A DNA stretch of 19,014 bases from Treponema sp. (GCA_016293915.1 JAEDCY010000047.1:1-19014), one strand, 5' to 3'; counted from the first letter of the stretch, positions 7,136-14,409 are shown. The notes: generated by a model from the sequence alone, not told the origin. Program-made: numbers and translations.

Positions 7136-7576
7136 ATGAAAGAATTTTTCAAAAGAGCAATAATGGGTTTTGTTTATGGAGTTTTTATTGGTCAGACAAT
7201 TTTGATTCTGGAATCACTTGCCGGCGGTAATGGAAGCTTTAATCCGGTTTCGGCTTATCTGCTGCAGCATTCAGGCTCGCAGATGGCGGCTGTTATCATA
7301 CAGTATTTTCTTACAGGAATAATTGGAATAAGCTTTGCTACTACCACCCTGATTTTTGAAATTGACAGCTGGAGTATAACCGCACAGACAGCCCTCCATT
7401 TTGCAATCACTTCTGTTGTGATGTATATTTCAGGCTTTCTCTGCGGCTGGTTCCCTCACACTGTCAGAAGCACAATAATCTGGTTTGCAATCTTTATCGT
7501 GATTTATGTGATTATGTGGGCGGGCTTTATGCTCTACTTCAAAAAACAGACAAAAAAAATTAACGAGGCTCTGTAA
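7136..7576 (+). CDS. DUF3021 family four-helix membrane protein
   Basis: The 146-residue protein has four predicted transmembrane segments at about residues 7-28, 49-73, 80-104 and 110-133, with a basic C-terminal tail. This layout and its position directly behind a LytTR gene identify DUF3021. In characterised systems of this kind the membrane protein holds the LytTR regulator inactive until an unknown signal relieves it; that role is carried over by inference. AAGGAA about 8 nt upstream serves as ribosome-binding site. The stop is 9 bp from the stop of the convergent esterase gene. Confidence 0.85.
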   Translation: MKEFFKRAIMGFVYGVFIGQTILILESLAGGNGSFNPVSAYLLQHSGSQMAAVIIQYFLTGIIGISFATTTLIFEIDSWSITAQTALHFAITSVVMYISGFLCGWFPHTVRSTIIWFAIFIVIYVIMWAGFMLYFKKQTKKINEAL

Positions 7577-7585
7577 GAAAGAGTT

Positions 7586-8464
7586 TTAATCTTTAAGCAC
7601 TTCTGAAAGCCAGCCGAGAACACCATTTGGAAGTGTTGGTTCCATAGGCGTGCCGTCATCAAACATAAGGTTGCAGTGCATTGCGTTTGTTATGCAGTGC
7701 TGGCCCATTTCAAATCCAAAATTGATGGAAGCAATTCCGTGGTCACCGTTGTAAACCCAGTCTGGCGTAAAAATGAAACTCTTTTTCAATTTTTCAAGTC
7801 TAGGCAAAAGAGGTTTGATTCTTTCTTCGTAGTTGTTAATTTCATCTCGTTTGCCGAGGGCAAGAAAAAGTCCTATGTTATTTTTTTCAAAAACTTCCAG
7901 ATTGTTCTCATCCACAATTGCATCTGCGCCAACAGGAATTGCGATATCAAAAAAATCAGGATAGCGCACCGGTATTCTTATGCTCATAGTTCCGCCGAGG
8001 GAATTGCCAAAAATCACTTTCTTACTGATTCCGCCATTTGGCTCAGCCTGATTTTTCATAAAGTCGCAGATTAAATCATAAACCCGGGGAATATAAGAAT
8101 CATCCCAGCTGCCATGAACTTTTTCATCGTCACCGCGATATTCATTTGCAAGAGGAACCAGCACATAAGCGCCGCCCAAAGTCTTCTGGTAATCATCCTT
8201 TGAATAAAATTCTGCGCCCGTATAATTTATGCAGATATCTCCTTCAAGAGCATTTGTATAGCCGTGCATAAAAACAAGAAGCGGATATTTTTTTCCTTTT
8301 TCAAAACCGTGTTCGGTCGGGTCAAAAAAGTAATAAGTTATATCATCATAAGAAGTCTTATGAAAGCGGTCAAAATATTCACCAACCTTATAAGTCGGTG
8401 CGTAAGAAATAAAACTTCCTTCCGGAATCTCATTTGCCCATGGCGGTGTTGGTTTGTCTGACAT
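7586..8464 (-). CDS. Alpha/beta-hydrolase, putative esterase
   Basis: This 292-residue alpha/beta-hydrolase has no signal peptide and is probably cytoplasmic. The oxyanion region is FMHGY (about residues 65-69) and the nucleophile Ser155 lies in GNSLGG. Asp207 in GKRDE and His242 in GDHG complete a plausible triad. The organisation resembles putative esterase/PHB-depolymerase-like families that hydrolyse carboxylic esters, for example acyl or feruloyl groups on carbohydrates; the substrate is not deducible. A strong GAGGAGG precedes the ATG. It lies downstream of the GNAT gene (8544-9056), separated by a palindromic repeat that may insulate or terminate. Confidence 0.85.
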   Translation of the reverse strand: MSDKPTPPWANEIPEGSFISYAPTYKVGEYFDRFHKTSYDDITYYFFDPTEHGFEKGKKYPLLVFMHGYTNALEGDICINYTGAEFYSKDDYQKTLGGAYVLVPLANEYRGDDEKVHGSWDDSYIPRVYDLICDFMKNQAEPNGGISKKVIFGNSLGGTMSIRIPVRYPDFFDIAIPVGADAIVDENNLEVFEKNNIGLFLALGKRDEINNYEERIKPLLPRLEKLKKSFIFTPDWVYNGDHGIASINFGFEMGQHCITNAMHCNLMFDDGTPMEPTLPNGVLGWLSEVLKD

Positions 8465-8478
8465 TTTTTTTCCTCCTC

Positions 8479-8543
8479 TGTCATCCCGAACTTTTTTCGG
8501 GAGCTGTTTATGCTAAAGATGCTGAAACAAGTTCAGCATGACA
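8479..8543. repeat. Nested palindromic repeat, family C copy 2
   Basis: The outer ends TGTCAT (8479-8484) and ATGACA (8538-8543) are inverted. Inside are two hairpins: TCCCGAA/TTCGGGA (8484-8490 with 8496-8502) and ATGCTGAA/TTCAGCAT (8519-8526 with 8532-8539). The first half matches the short copy at 7095-7120. The element abuts the GNAT stop codon with no intervening base. Confidence 0.75.
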
Positions 8544-9056
8544 TTATAGTTCTTTTATAAATCGAAGCTGTTTTTTATCATCAATATAGCCCAGGGCGCG
8601 ATAGAACTCGTGAGCCTTCTTTCGGCTTTCACCAGAATTTAGACGCATGCTGACCGCTCCATTTTCGCGGGCCCATTCTTCTGCGCGTTTCAGCAATGCA
8701 GAGCCGATTCCCTGACGTCTGAAATCTGCAGCAACCGCAATTCCCAGAATGTTTGCCATAGTAGGGAAGTAGAGTACGTTATATTTTTCTACGTGGATTA
8801 CGCCTGCGATGGGGAACAGTCTGGTGTCAGAAGTGACGTCGGGAGAGTCGCCGTGAGACTCGCCGCTTGCGTCGGTAGATTCTGCCTCAGCAATAAAAAC
8901 CGCTTCCCGCGAATTGTCCAGCCCGGCAAACTGCTTTTCAACAATTTCGAGTGTACATTCTGCGTAACCAAGATCCTTTTGAAAAAGTTCGTTCATTGCG
9001 GGAATGTCGCTGGCGGCGGCATGTCGGATTTTTACCGGGATTTTTACTTTTTTCAT
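8544..9056 (-). CDS. GNAT family N-acetyltransferase
   Basis: This 170-residue GNAT has the acetyl-CoA loop RRQGIGSALL at residues 113-122 and the C-terminal segment AHEFYRALGY, closest to the common ribosomal-protein/amino-acid acetyltransferase type. Residues about 59-80 are a hydrophilic, Ser/Asp/Gly-rich stretch between the strands AVFIAEA and AGVIHVE, longer than the usual turn there, which looks like an insertion. AAGGA about 9 nt upstream is the ribosome-binding site, and only 12 nt separate it from the radical SAM gene, so it is co-transcribed. The acceptor substrate is unknown. Confidence 0.88.
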   Translation of the reverse strand: MKKVKIPVKIRHAAASDIPAMNELFQKDLGYAECTLEIVEKQFAGLDNSREAVFIAEAESTDASGESHGDSPDVTSDTRLFPIAGVIHVEKYNVLYFPTMANILGIAVAADFRRQGIGSALLKRAEEWARENGAVSMRLNSGESRKKAHEFYRALGYIDDKKQLRFIKEL

Positions 9057-9068
9057 TGTTTTTTCCTT

Positions 9069-10217
9069 TTATAATTTATGCTGACAGTGCCACACCGGCC
9101 TTGCAAGTTTATTTGAAAATGGCTGAGAGCGGCGGAAATCCGGCAGCCAGCTTGTGTCGTCTGTAAGCTCCTGATAAAAGAGGTATTCAAAATCGTAGGC
9201 TTCTATCAGGTCGCGGATATCGCTGTCTTCTTCAGCGGTCACAAGGCGGTTTTCTATGGAAGAGAGGGCGGAGCTGCGGACTGCGAGACGGTCGGGCGTT
9301 TCTTCAAAAGGTACCGGCGTATACTGATTCATTAAGCTGATGATGGCGCGGCCGTCTGCATTTCCTTTAAGCCAGGCGAGTACATCTGCGGTTTCGGCAA
9401 AGTGGCCCGGCATAAAAAGATGGCGGATAATTACTCCTGACAGTATTTTATCACGTGGCTGTCCTGGCTCTGCCCATTCGGCAGGCTTTGCGTTCGGCGG
9501 CTCGGGAATCTCTTTAATTTCCAGAGGATTATTTTCTATCATCCATTTGATTGCGGCGATAGCAGCCTCGGGGTAGTCCGGTGCGGCAAAAAGTTTCTTT
9601 GAAAAAGCTCTGTCCAGAGTTTTCAAATCCGGCAACCAGATTGTAACGAGTCCCTTCAAAAGCTCCAGCATTTCTACAGATTCATAAGCAGAAGAGTTCC
9701 AGCAGAAAGGAATAGTCACTCCACCGTCTCTTGCTGCCCGCAAGAATTCGGCGATTTTTGGAATATGATGGCTTCCCGTAACAAGATTTATATTTTCTGC
9801 CCCGGCAGCCTGTAAGCTCAAACAGATGTCGGTAAACTCGGCGCAGTCAACGACCCGTCCAAACCCATCCTGACTAATCTGATAGTTCTGACAAAAGGCA
9901 CAACGCAAAGTACAGCCTGTAAAAAAGATAGTGCCGCTGCCACCGAAAACCGTAACAAGAGGCTCTTCTCCAAAGTGAAGGCCTGCAAAGGCAATGCGAA
10001 GGTCTGAGGTCTCGCGGCAAAAGCCGAGTGAACTGCGGTGGTTGAGTAGGTCAGAGACCGTATCGAAACCACATTTCTGAGAGTCTGCGGTGGTTTCGAT
10101 ACGCCCTTGCGGGCACTCAACCACCGTACTTGCCGTACGATTGACTCCGCACTTTCTCGGGCACTGGCGGCACTTCTTGTAGAACTCTTCAATTTGTTCC
10201 ATTGGAAGACCTTCCAT
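9069..10217 (-). CDS. PflX-like radical SAM protein (PflA-related), with repeat-derived insertion
   Basis: The radical SAM cluster motif CTLRCAFC (Cys102, Cys106, Cys109) follows GSGTIFFTG and precedes QNYQIS, the signature of the PflX group of pyruvate-formate-lyase-activase-like proteins of unknown substrate. Cys16, Cys19, Cys23 and Cys67 form the N-terminal CxxCxxxC...C set seen in this family. The stretch between CGVNR and SLGFC is normally only a few residues; here residues 31-61 are encoded by a palindromic repeat (10036-10126) and add two extra cysteines (35 and 49). The upstream gene's TAA overlaps the ATG (TAATG), suggesting translational coupling. An alternative ATG five codons in has GGAAGG upstream. 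Length is 382 residues. Confidence 0.88.
   Translation of the reverse strand: MEGLPMEQIEEFYKKCRQCPRKCGVNRTASTVVECPQGRIETTADSQKCGFDTVSDLLNHRSSLGFCRETSDLRIAFAGLHFGEEPLVTVFGGSGTIFFTGCTLRCAFCQNYQISQDGFGRVVDCAEFTDICLSLQAAGAENINLVTGSHHIPKIAEFLRAARDGGVTIPFCWNSSAYESVEMLELLKGLVTIWLPDLKTLDRAFSKKLFAAPDYPEAAIAAIKWMIENNPLEIKEIPEPPNAKPAEWAEPGQPRDKILSGVIIRHLFMPGHFAETADVLAWLKGNADGRAIISLMNQYTPVPFEETPDRLAVRSSALSSIENRLVTAEEDSDIRDLIEAYDFEYLFYQELTDDTSWLPDFRRSQPFSNKLARPVWHCQHKL
10036..10126. repeat. Nested palindromic element inside a coding region, family D copy A
   Basis: The outer inverted repeat is CGGTGGTTGAGT (10036-10047) with ACTCAACCACCG (10115-10126), 12 bp perfect. The inner one is GTATCGAAACCAC (10060-10072) with GTGGTTTCGATAC (10090-10102), 13 bp perfect. 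It encodes residues 31-61 of the radical SAM protein with no stop. Related units are at 11665-11725 and 18640-18687. Confidence 0.85.
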
Positions 10218-10621
10218 TAGTACGCGCCCTTGCTTACAAGAATCTTCATCAAATCCTGAAGAACATCAACATCAAGTTCTTCTGCTTCAAAGTTTACAAG
10301 GCGGCCGAATTCTTCCCAATCCGAATCACTAATAAGATCCTGATACTCATCCGAGTTTTCAAGAAAGGCAAGATAAGCCGCAAGCCGGTTCTGATTTTCC
10401 TCGTTCGGCTCCCAGGTCAAATCCGCAGCCCTGTAAATATATTCATTTTCCCAATATTCAAAAACAGAATCAGCAAGCTCTCCAACCGCAGCCGCATTAC
10501 GTTCAAAAAGTCTGCGCAGGTCTCCCTTTACACGGTCATAATTACTTTTTCCACCATTATTCTGGCGGTCGTGTTTAAGAGTCTTCTGCATATCAGAAAT
10601 AAATTTATTAATGTCTGTCAT
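10217..10621 (-). CDS. Hypothetical acidic protein
   Basis: I do not recognise this 134-residue protein. It has no signal peptide or membrane segment. The N-terminal 45 residues are basic and probably helical (KSNYDRVKGDLRRLFERN); the rest is rich in Asp and Glu with four Trp residues and looks helical throughout. It heads a minus-strand operon with the radical SAM gene (stop/start overlap TAATG) and the GNAT gene, so a link to the radical SAM enzyme is possible. The ATG has no Shine-Dalgarno; a TATACT -10 ends 7 nt upstream, placing the predicted transcript start next to the ATG. Confidence 0.75.
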   Translation of the reverse strand: MTDINKFISDMQKTLKHDRQNNGGKSNYDRVKGDLRRLFERNAAAVGELADSVFEYWENEYIYRAADLTWEPNEENQNRLAAYLAFLENSDEYQDLISDSDWEEFGRLVNFEAEELDVDVLQDLMKILVSKGAY

Positions 10622-10628
10622 ATTGTTG

Positions 10629-10634
10629 AGTATA
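10629..10634 (-). promoter_or_regulatory. -10 box of the 10621-8544 operon
   Basis: The minus strand reads TATACT, 7 nt before the ATG at 10621. The -35 region (AAGACT) is poor and lies inside the GC-rich repeat. The predicted start site is 10622. Confidence 0.4.
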
Positions 10635-10635
10635 T

Positions 10636-10730
10636 CGATTTAGGAGGGGAAAGTCTTCCCCTCGCTCCAACCGCCTCTGGCGTTTTCCGCTACCCCTTCT
10701 AACGGGGCTGGCCGCCCCGTAACGCCCCTC
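10636..10730. repeat. GC-rich double-hairpin intergenic repeat, family B copy 2
   Basis: It opens with GATTTAGGAGGGG like the copy at 4895. The first hairpin is GAGGGGAA/TTCCCCTC (10644-10651 with 10656-10663), the second ACGGGGC/GCCCCGT (10702-10708 with 10714-10720). A GC-rich spacer of about 40 nt separates them, so this copy is longer. It sits between divergent promoters and fills the 150-bp gap before tatD. Confidence 0.65.
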
Positions 10731-10737
10731 AAACAAA

Positions 10738-10766
10738 TTGAGTGACATCAAAAAATCTGCTATTAT
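10738..10766 (+). promoter_or_regulatory. Promoter of tatD
   Basis: TTGAGT (10738-10743), 17 bp, TATTAT (10761-10766). The predicted transcription start coincides with the A of the tatD ATG at 10773, so the mRNA would be leaderless; no Shine-Dalgarno is present. Confidence 0.6.
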
Positions 10767-10772
10767 CTTCTT

Positions 10773-11663
10773 ATGTTTTCAGATACACATTTTCACTTTA
10801 AGATGATGACGACCGAGCGTGGAGTGAACGGCGTTGAAGTTTTATCAACCATGGCGGCGCGCAATTGTTTTTTCGGTCTTGATATAGGAACACACTGTGA
10901 TGATTTAGCAGAGCGCGAGGCCTGCGTGGAAAAGGCAATTGCCGGAATCTGCGATAGCGGACTTGCGGCCAGGACTCGCAGTTTTATGTATTTTACAGCA
11001 GGTATCTGGCCGGATCTTGGTGCAATTCACGACAGAGAAAATCAGATGAAGATTCTGCGTCAATCTATTGAGGCTGCACAGACTGATGGTGAACAGGACA
11101 CTTTACACCGCCGGATTGTTGCAGTAGGTGAGTGTGGTCTGGATCATCACTGGAATCCAAGTGGAGAAGATGGCCGCTGCGAATCTGATTTTGATAAAGA
11201 AACTTACAAAGGTGAACGAGAGCTTTTTGAAGCGCAGCTGGAACTTGCGCAGGAATTAAAACTTCCTGTAATCGTGCACAGCCGCGATGCCTTTGATGAT
11301 ACTTTAGATTGCCTTAAAAACGTCGGCTACGATAAGGGAATTATTCACTGTTACAGTTATGGAATTGAGGAGGCCCGGGCTTTTCTAGACCGTGGCTGGT
11401 ACATAGCATTTGGTGGTGCAGTTACTTACAATAAAAAGGCAAAACTCGAAGCGGTAAAAGAACTGCTTCGTTTTGTACCATCAGACCGTTTCCTTTGTGA
11501 GACCGATGCGCCTTATCTTGCGCCGGTGCCTTTGCGTGGCACTGTAAATACTCCGGTAAATGTCGAACATGTTTATAACTTTATTGCAGAGGTTCGCGGA
11601 ATGTCGCCGGAAGAACTCAGCATTCTTGTTGATGAAAATATAAAAAGGTTGTTTGGAATCTGA
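10773..11663 (+). CDS. TatD family metal-dependent hydrolase (DNase)
   Basis: The 296-residue TIM-barrel protein shows all TatD metal ligands: His6 and His8 in DTHFHF, Glu120 in GECGLDHHW, His169 in VHSRDA, His192 in IHCYS, and Asp245 in CETDAPYLAP. Family members are 3'-5' exonucleases or deoxyribonucleases working on DNA or RNA in the cytoplasm. It is slightly longer than the usual roughly 260 residues because of inserts near residues 100-112 and 128-146. It is transcribed alone and convergent with the pseudouridine synthase gene. Its TGA is one base from a palindromic repeat that may act as a shared terminator. Confidence 0.93.
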   Translation: MFSDTHFHFKMMTTERGVNGVEVLSTMAARNCFFGLDIGTHCDDLAEREACVEKAIAGICDSGLAARTRSFMYFTAGIWPDLGAIHDRENQMKILRQSIEAAQTDGEQDTLHRRIVAVGECGLDHHWNPSGEDGRCESDFDKETYKGERELFEAQLELAQELKLPVIVHSRDAFDDTLDCLKNVGYDKGIIHCYSYGIEEARAFLDRGWYIAFGGAVTYNKKAKLEAVKELLRFVPSDRFLCETDAPYLAPVPLRGTVNTPVNVEHVYNFIAEVRGMSPEELSILVDENIKRLFGI

Positions 11664-11664
11664 C

Positions 11665-11725
11665 CGGTGGTTGAGCCTGTCGAAACTACCGGGATCCGCG
11701 GTCATTTCAACAGGCTCAGTGACCG
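11665..11725. repeat. Nested palindromic repeat, family D copy B
   Basis: Two stems are visible: CGGTGGTT/AACTACCG (one mismatch, 11665-11672 with 11683-11690) and CGGTCA/TGACCG (11699-11704 with 11720-11725). The halves also pair over GAGCCTGT(C/T)GAAA. It fills the gap between convergent tatD and the pseudouridine synthase gene and supplies the latter's last seven codons and stop. Confidence 0.75.
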
Positions 11726-12304
11726 TAATTCAACTTCTGATAATTCCCGCCACTGACCGGGCTTGAGGTCAGGTGGAAGTTCCAGATTACCGATAGCGAC
11801 TCTCTGGAGTTCAATAACCTCGTTTCCAAGCGCGCGGAAAATACGGCGTACTTCGTGAAACTTTCCTTCCTGCACGGTGATTTTACAAATCTCAGGCGAT
11901 TCAAAAATCAGTGCTGCTGACAGAGCTTTCTGCTCGCCAAATTTTTTCTCCGGTGGAAGAGTTAGACCGCCGGCGGCGCGCTCTATATAGTTTTTCTGCT
12001 CTTCAGATGCGAGTGGTTTTGCCAGTGTGGCACGGTAAGTCTTTTGTATATCTGGGCTTGTTGCAACTTTATTCGAGAAGTTTCCGTCATTTGTAATCAG
12101 AAGTAATCCGCTTGTGTCGCAATCCAGCCGGCCAACTGTGTGTAATCTGCATCCTCGCGGTACTTCACTAACCATTGCCTGTAAATCCGGCGTTAAAAGT
12201 TCATAAACAGTTTTATGAGAATCAGAAGCTGCAGAACAAACATAACCACAAGGCTTATTCATAATAAGATAAATAGTTTTTTCTGGTTTAGAGCATTTTC
12301 TCAC
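11702..12304 (-). CDS. rRNA pseudouridine synthase, RsuA/RluE family, without S4 domain
   Basis: This 200-residue enzyme isomerises a uridine in rRNA to pseudouridine. The catalytic Asp61 lies in GRLDCDTSGLLLITNDG, preceded by the family start YLIMNKPCGY, with the C-terminal VQEGKFHEVRRIF motif near residues 160-172. It lacks the N-terminal S4 RNA-binding domain of RsuA and RluB, resembling RluE; the target uridine is not predictable. The start is GTG at 12304, with GGAAGAG about 7 nt upstream. It is the last gene of the operon with the methyltransferase (16 nt gap). Residues 194-200 (RSLSLLK) and the stop come from the palindromic repeat, so the original C-terminus was probably replaced. Confidence 0.9.
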   Translation of the reverse strand: MRKCSKPEKTIYLIMNKPCGYVCSAASDSHKTVYELLTPDLQAMVSEVPRGCRLHTVGRLDCDTSGLLLITNDGNFSNKVATSPDIQKTYRATLAKPLASEEQKNYIERAAGGLTLPPEKKFGEQKALSAALIFESPEICKITVQEGKFHEVRRIFRALGNEVIELQRVAIGNLELPPDLKPGQWRELSEVELRSLSLLK

Positions 12305-12320
12305 GGCTCAACTCTTCCGC

Positions 12321-13286
12321 TTATTTATTTTGCAGGGAGGAAGTATTTCTTTCCCAGAAGACGCCGCCACTATAGCCTTGAATTGAAGGATAGCTTTCGG
12401 CGAGCTCGAGCCTTTTTTCGGCAAGCAGGCAATATTCCTCGCATAACTCAATTCCACACCAGTGACGTCCCAGCTTCTTTGCAACTACGCTTGCAGTTCC
12501 ACTTCCCAAAAATGGATCAAACACCAGATCCCCTGGCTTTGACGAAGCAAGAATCAGTTTTGCATAAAGTTTTTCGGGTTTTTGAGTCGGGTGATCTGTG
12601 TTTTCGGGCATAGACCAGAAAGGTACACTTATATCATCCCAGAAGTTTGAAGGACATGTGAGACGGAAATTTCCCTCTTCACTTTCTTCCCAGTCCTTAG
12701 GCTTGCCGCCTTTACCACCTTCACGATAAGGTGCAATCACACGACGTTTAATTTTTACTGCGTCAAGGTTGAAGTAGTAACTGTCTGGGTCTTTTACTCC
12801 AAACCAGATATCTTCCATTCCGTTTTTCCAGTTAGCTTTTGCTCCACGACCTTTTTCACGCTGCCAGGTAATGCGGTTCAAAACTGTAAGTTCTTTTTCC
12901 ATCACTCTCTGTAAGGCTGCCGTACATTTCCAGTCACCGCACAAATAAAGAGAACCGTTTGACTTTAGTTTTTTGCAGACAGAAGAAAACCAGGTTTCAA
13001 GATATTCTTCATAAGCAGAGTCTTTTCTTTCATTAAAAACTTTTCCACCAAAATTTTTTGTCAGATTATAAGGCGGATCAATTATTATGAGGTCGGCAAA
13101 TTCATCCGGCAAAAGAGGGAGGACCGTCAGAAGATCTGCATTAATAGTTTTATCAAGATATTCAAACTTATGGCTGAGGAGATTTGTTTTATCCGTAATC
13201 AATTTTTCACGCAGCTTTGTTTTATCTTCATCAGTAAGAACAAGGGTTCTGTTTCGTCCTGCACGAATTTTTTCTGTAGCATTCAT
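12321..13286 (-). CDS. Site-specific DNA methyltransferase (N6-adenine/N4-cytosine type, beta class)
   Basis: Motif IV DPPYN (residues 70-74) comes before motif I FDPFLGSGT (256-264), with HPTQKP at 232-237, the beta-class order. The DPPY type usually modifies N6 of adenine or N4 of cytosine using S-adenosylmethionine. The region between (about 140-225) is the likely target-recognition part. Length, 321 residues, is normal for a stand-alone enzyme. It lies in an operon between an EEP-family hydrolase and a pseudouridine synthase, with no restriction gene next to it, so an orphan regulatory or protective methylase is likely. AGGAG 6 nt upstream supports the ATG at 13286; the preceding stop is 9 nt away. 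Confidence 0.92.
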   Translation of the reverse strand: MNATEKIRAGRNRTLVLTDEDKTKLREKLITDKTNLLSHKFEYLDKTINADLLTVLPLLPDEFADLIIIDPPYNLTKNFGGKVFNERKDSAYEEYLETWFSSVCKKLKSNGSLYLCGDWKCTAALQRVMEKELTVLNRITWQREKGRGAKANWKNGMEDIWFGVKDPDSYYFNLDAVKIKRRVIAPYREGGKGGKPKDWEESEEGNFRLTCPSNFWDDISVPFWSMPENTDHPTQKPEKLYAKLILASSKPGDLVFDPFLGSGTASVVAKKLGRHWCGIELCEEYCLLAEKRLELAESYPSIQGYSGGVFWERNTSSLQNK

Positions 13287-13295
13287 AAAAAACTC

Positions 13296-14372
13296 CTATT
13301 TTAATTCGAATGTCATGTAAATTGGATTATGATCCGAGTTCTCAAAATCCTTATCAATTACATTAATAGAAAGCTTCTCAATATTTGGCGAAATGATAAA
13401 GCCGTCTATAACATGGTACTGCCAGTTATGAGCCGCTGCATCTTCATCATTATATGGGCGGGCATTTGAACGGCAGGTAGGCAGAGAATCATCAAAAACA
13501 AACTGCCATCCGCTGTCAAGCATATCTGCATCAAGCTGTCCCGGATGCCAGCCGTCTTTCCAGACAAGACCAAAAGTTTCTGAGCCTGGAAATCTCTGGT
13601 TAAAATCTCCGCCTGCTATTACATAATTTCCTTTTGCATATTCATCATCAATAAATTTTTTAAGCGCTTTTGTCTGCGCAATTTTTCCTTCTCCACTGTC
13701 AAAGGCTTCAAGATGAAAGTTTGCAAGCACAAGCTCTCGTCCCGAGTCTCCGCCATTTTCATAAACCGGGATACGTGTAATAAGCATACATCTTTTAAGA
13801 TTTGCAAGGCGAACCGGCCATTTAAAAGGTACTGGCAGCGAATTTCTTTGAGCAGAAGTTGTCTCAAAATCAGTGAAAGTAGAAACTCCGCTTTCGATTT
13901 TTCCGATTGTTGGCAGAGGAAAAGGAACGTAAAAACATTTGTAATTGTAAGCAAATGAACTGCCTTTTCCTGTAAGATTTTTTATAACTTCAAACTGATT
14001 CATTTTCCAGGTTCTTTTTGATTTTAAATCAATTTCCTGAATGAAAAGAATATCAGAAGTATATGACCCGATTGTCTTTTTTATTCCATCAAAATATTTT
14101 TCAACATATTTTTTTGAATCGGGACGAACTTTTTTTCCGCCGTCCATAAAAAAATCTTCATCTTTTCCAAGTCCTGCGTAACCAATGTTCCAGTTCATAA
14201 GCGAGTATGGCTTTCCTCTTAAAAGCATTTTTGTGCCGCTGGTAAATGGTATATTTTCAACAGGTTTAGGTCTGTATTCTACAATAGTCAAAAATAAAAT
14301 AAAAAGAACAGCAAATAAAATGACAGCTCCAATTACAGCTGCCGGGATGATAAAAAAAAGTTTTCGTTTCAT
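13296..14372 (-). CDS. Membrane-anchored endonuclease/exonuclease/phosphatase (EEP) family hydrolase
   Basis: From the ATG at 14372 the protein has 358 residues. The frame is open to 14456, but the extra N-terminus is unconvincing; at 14372 a signal-anchor (MKRK then a hydrophobic run to about residue 31) begins, and a TATAAT lies 7 nt upstream. The EEP active-site motifs occur in order: WNIGY (Asn62), IQEID (Glu113), NFHLEAF (His220), GGDFNQ (Asp256, Asn258), VIDGF (Asp323) and SDHNP (Asp347, His348). The catalytic domain would face the periplasm and cleave phosphodiesters in nucleic acids, lipids or sugar phosphates; the substrate is unknown. It is the first gene of an operon with the methyltransferase and pseudouridine synthase and is divergent from apbE. 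Confidence 0.88.
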   Translation of the reverse strand: MKRKLFFIIPAAVIGAVILFAVLFILFLTIVEYRPKPVENIPFTSGTKMLLRGKPYSLMNWNIGYAGLGKDEDFFMDGGKKVRPDSKKYVEKYFDGIKKTIGSYTSDILFIQEIDLKSKRTWKMNQFEVIKNLTGKGSSFAYNYKCFYVPFPLPTIGKIESGVSTFTDFETTSAQRNSLPVPFKWPVRLANLKRCMLITRIPVYENGGDSGRELVLANFHLEAFDSGEGKIAQTKALKKFIDDEYAKGNYVIAGGDFNQRFPGSETFGLVWKDGWHPGQLDADMLDSGWQFVFDDSLPTCRSNARPYNDEDAAAHNWQYHVIDGFIISPNIEKLSINVIDKDFENSDHNPIYMTFELK

Positions 14373-14379
14373 AATTGTG

Positions 14380-14409
14380 ATTATATCATAAAAAACATAT
14401 TGATAACAA
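14380..14409 (-). promoter_or_regulatory. Promoter of the EEP-methyltransferase-pseudouridine synthase operon
   Basis: The minus strand has TTGTTA (14404-14409), 18 bp, TATAAT (14380-14385). The predicted start site is one base before the ATG at 14372. It overlaps the divergent apbE promoter, so the two polymerases would compete. Confidence 0.55.

Noticed and set aside
46..13286. Restriction remnant and DNA methyltransferase as one restriction-modification system
   Set aside because: They lie about 11 kb apart, the methyltransferase is beta-class stand-alone rather than a type III Mod, and the restriction gene is truncated.
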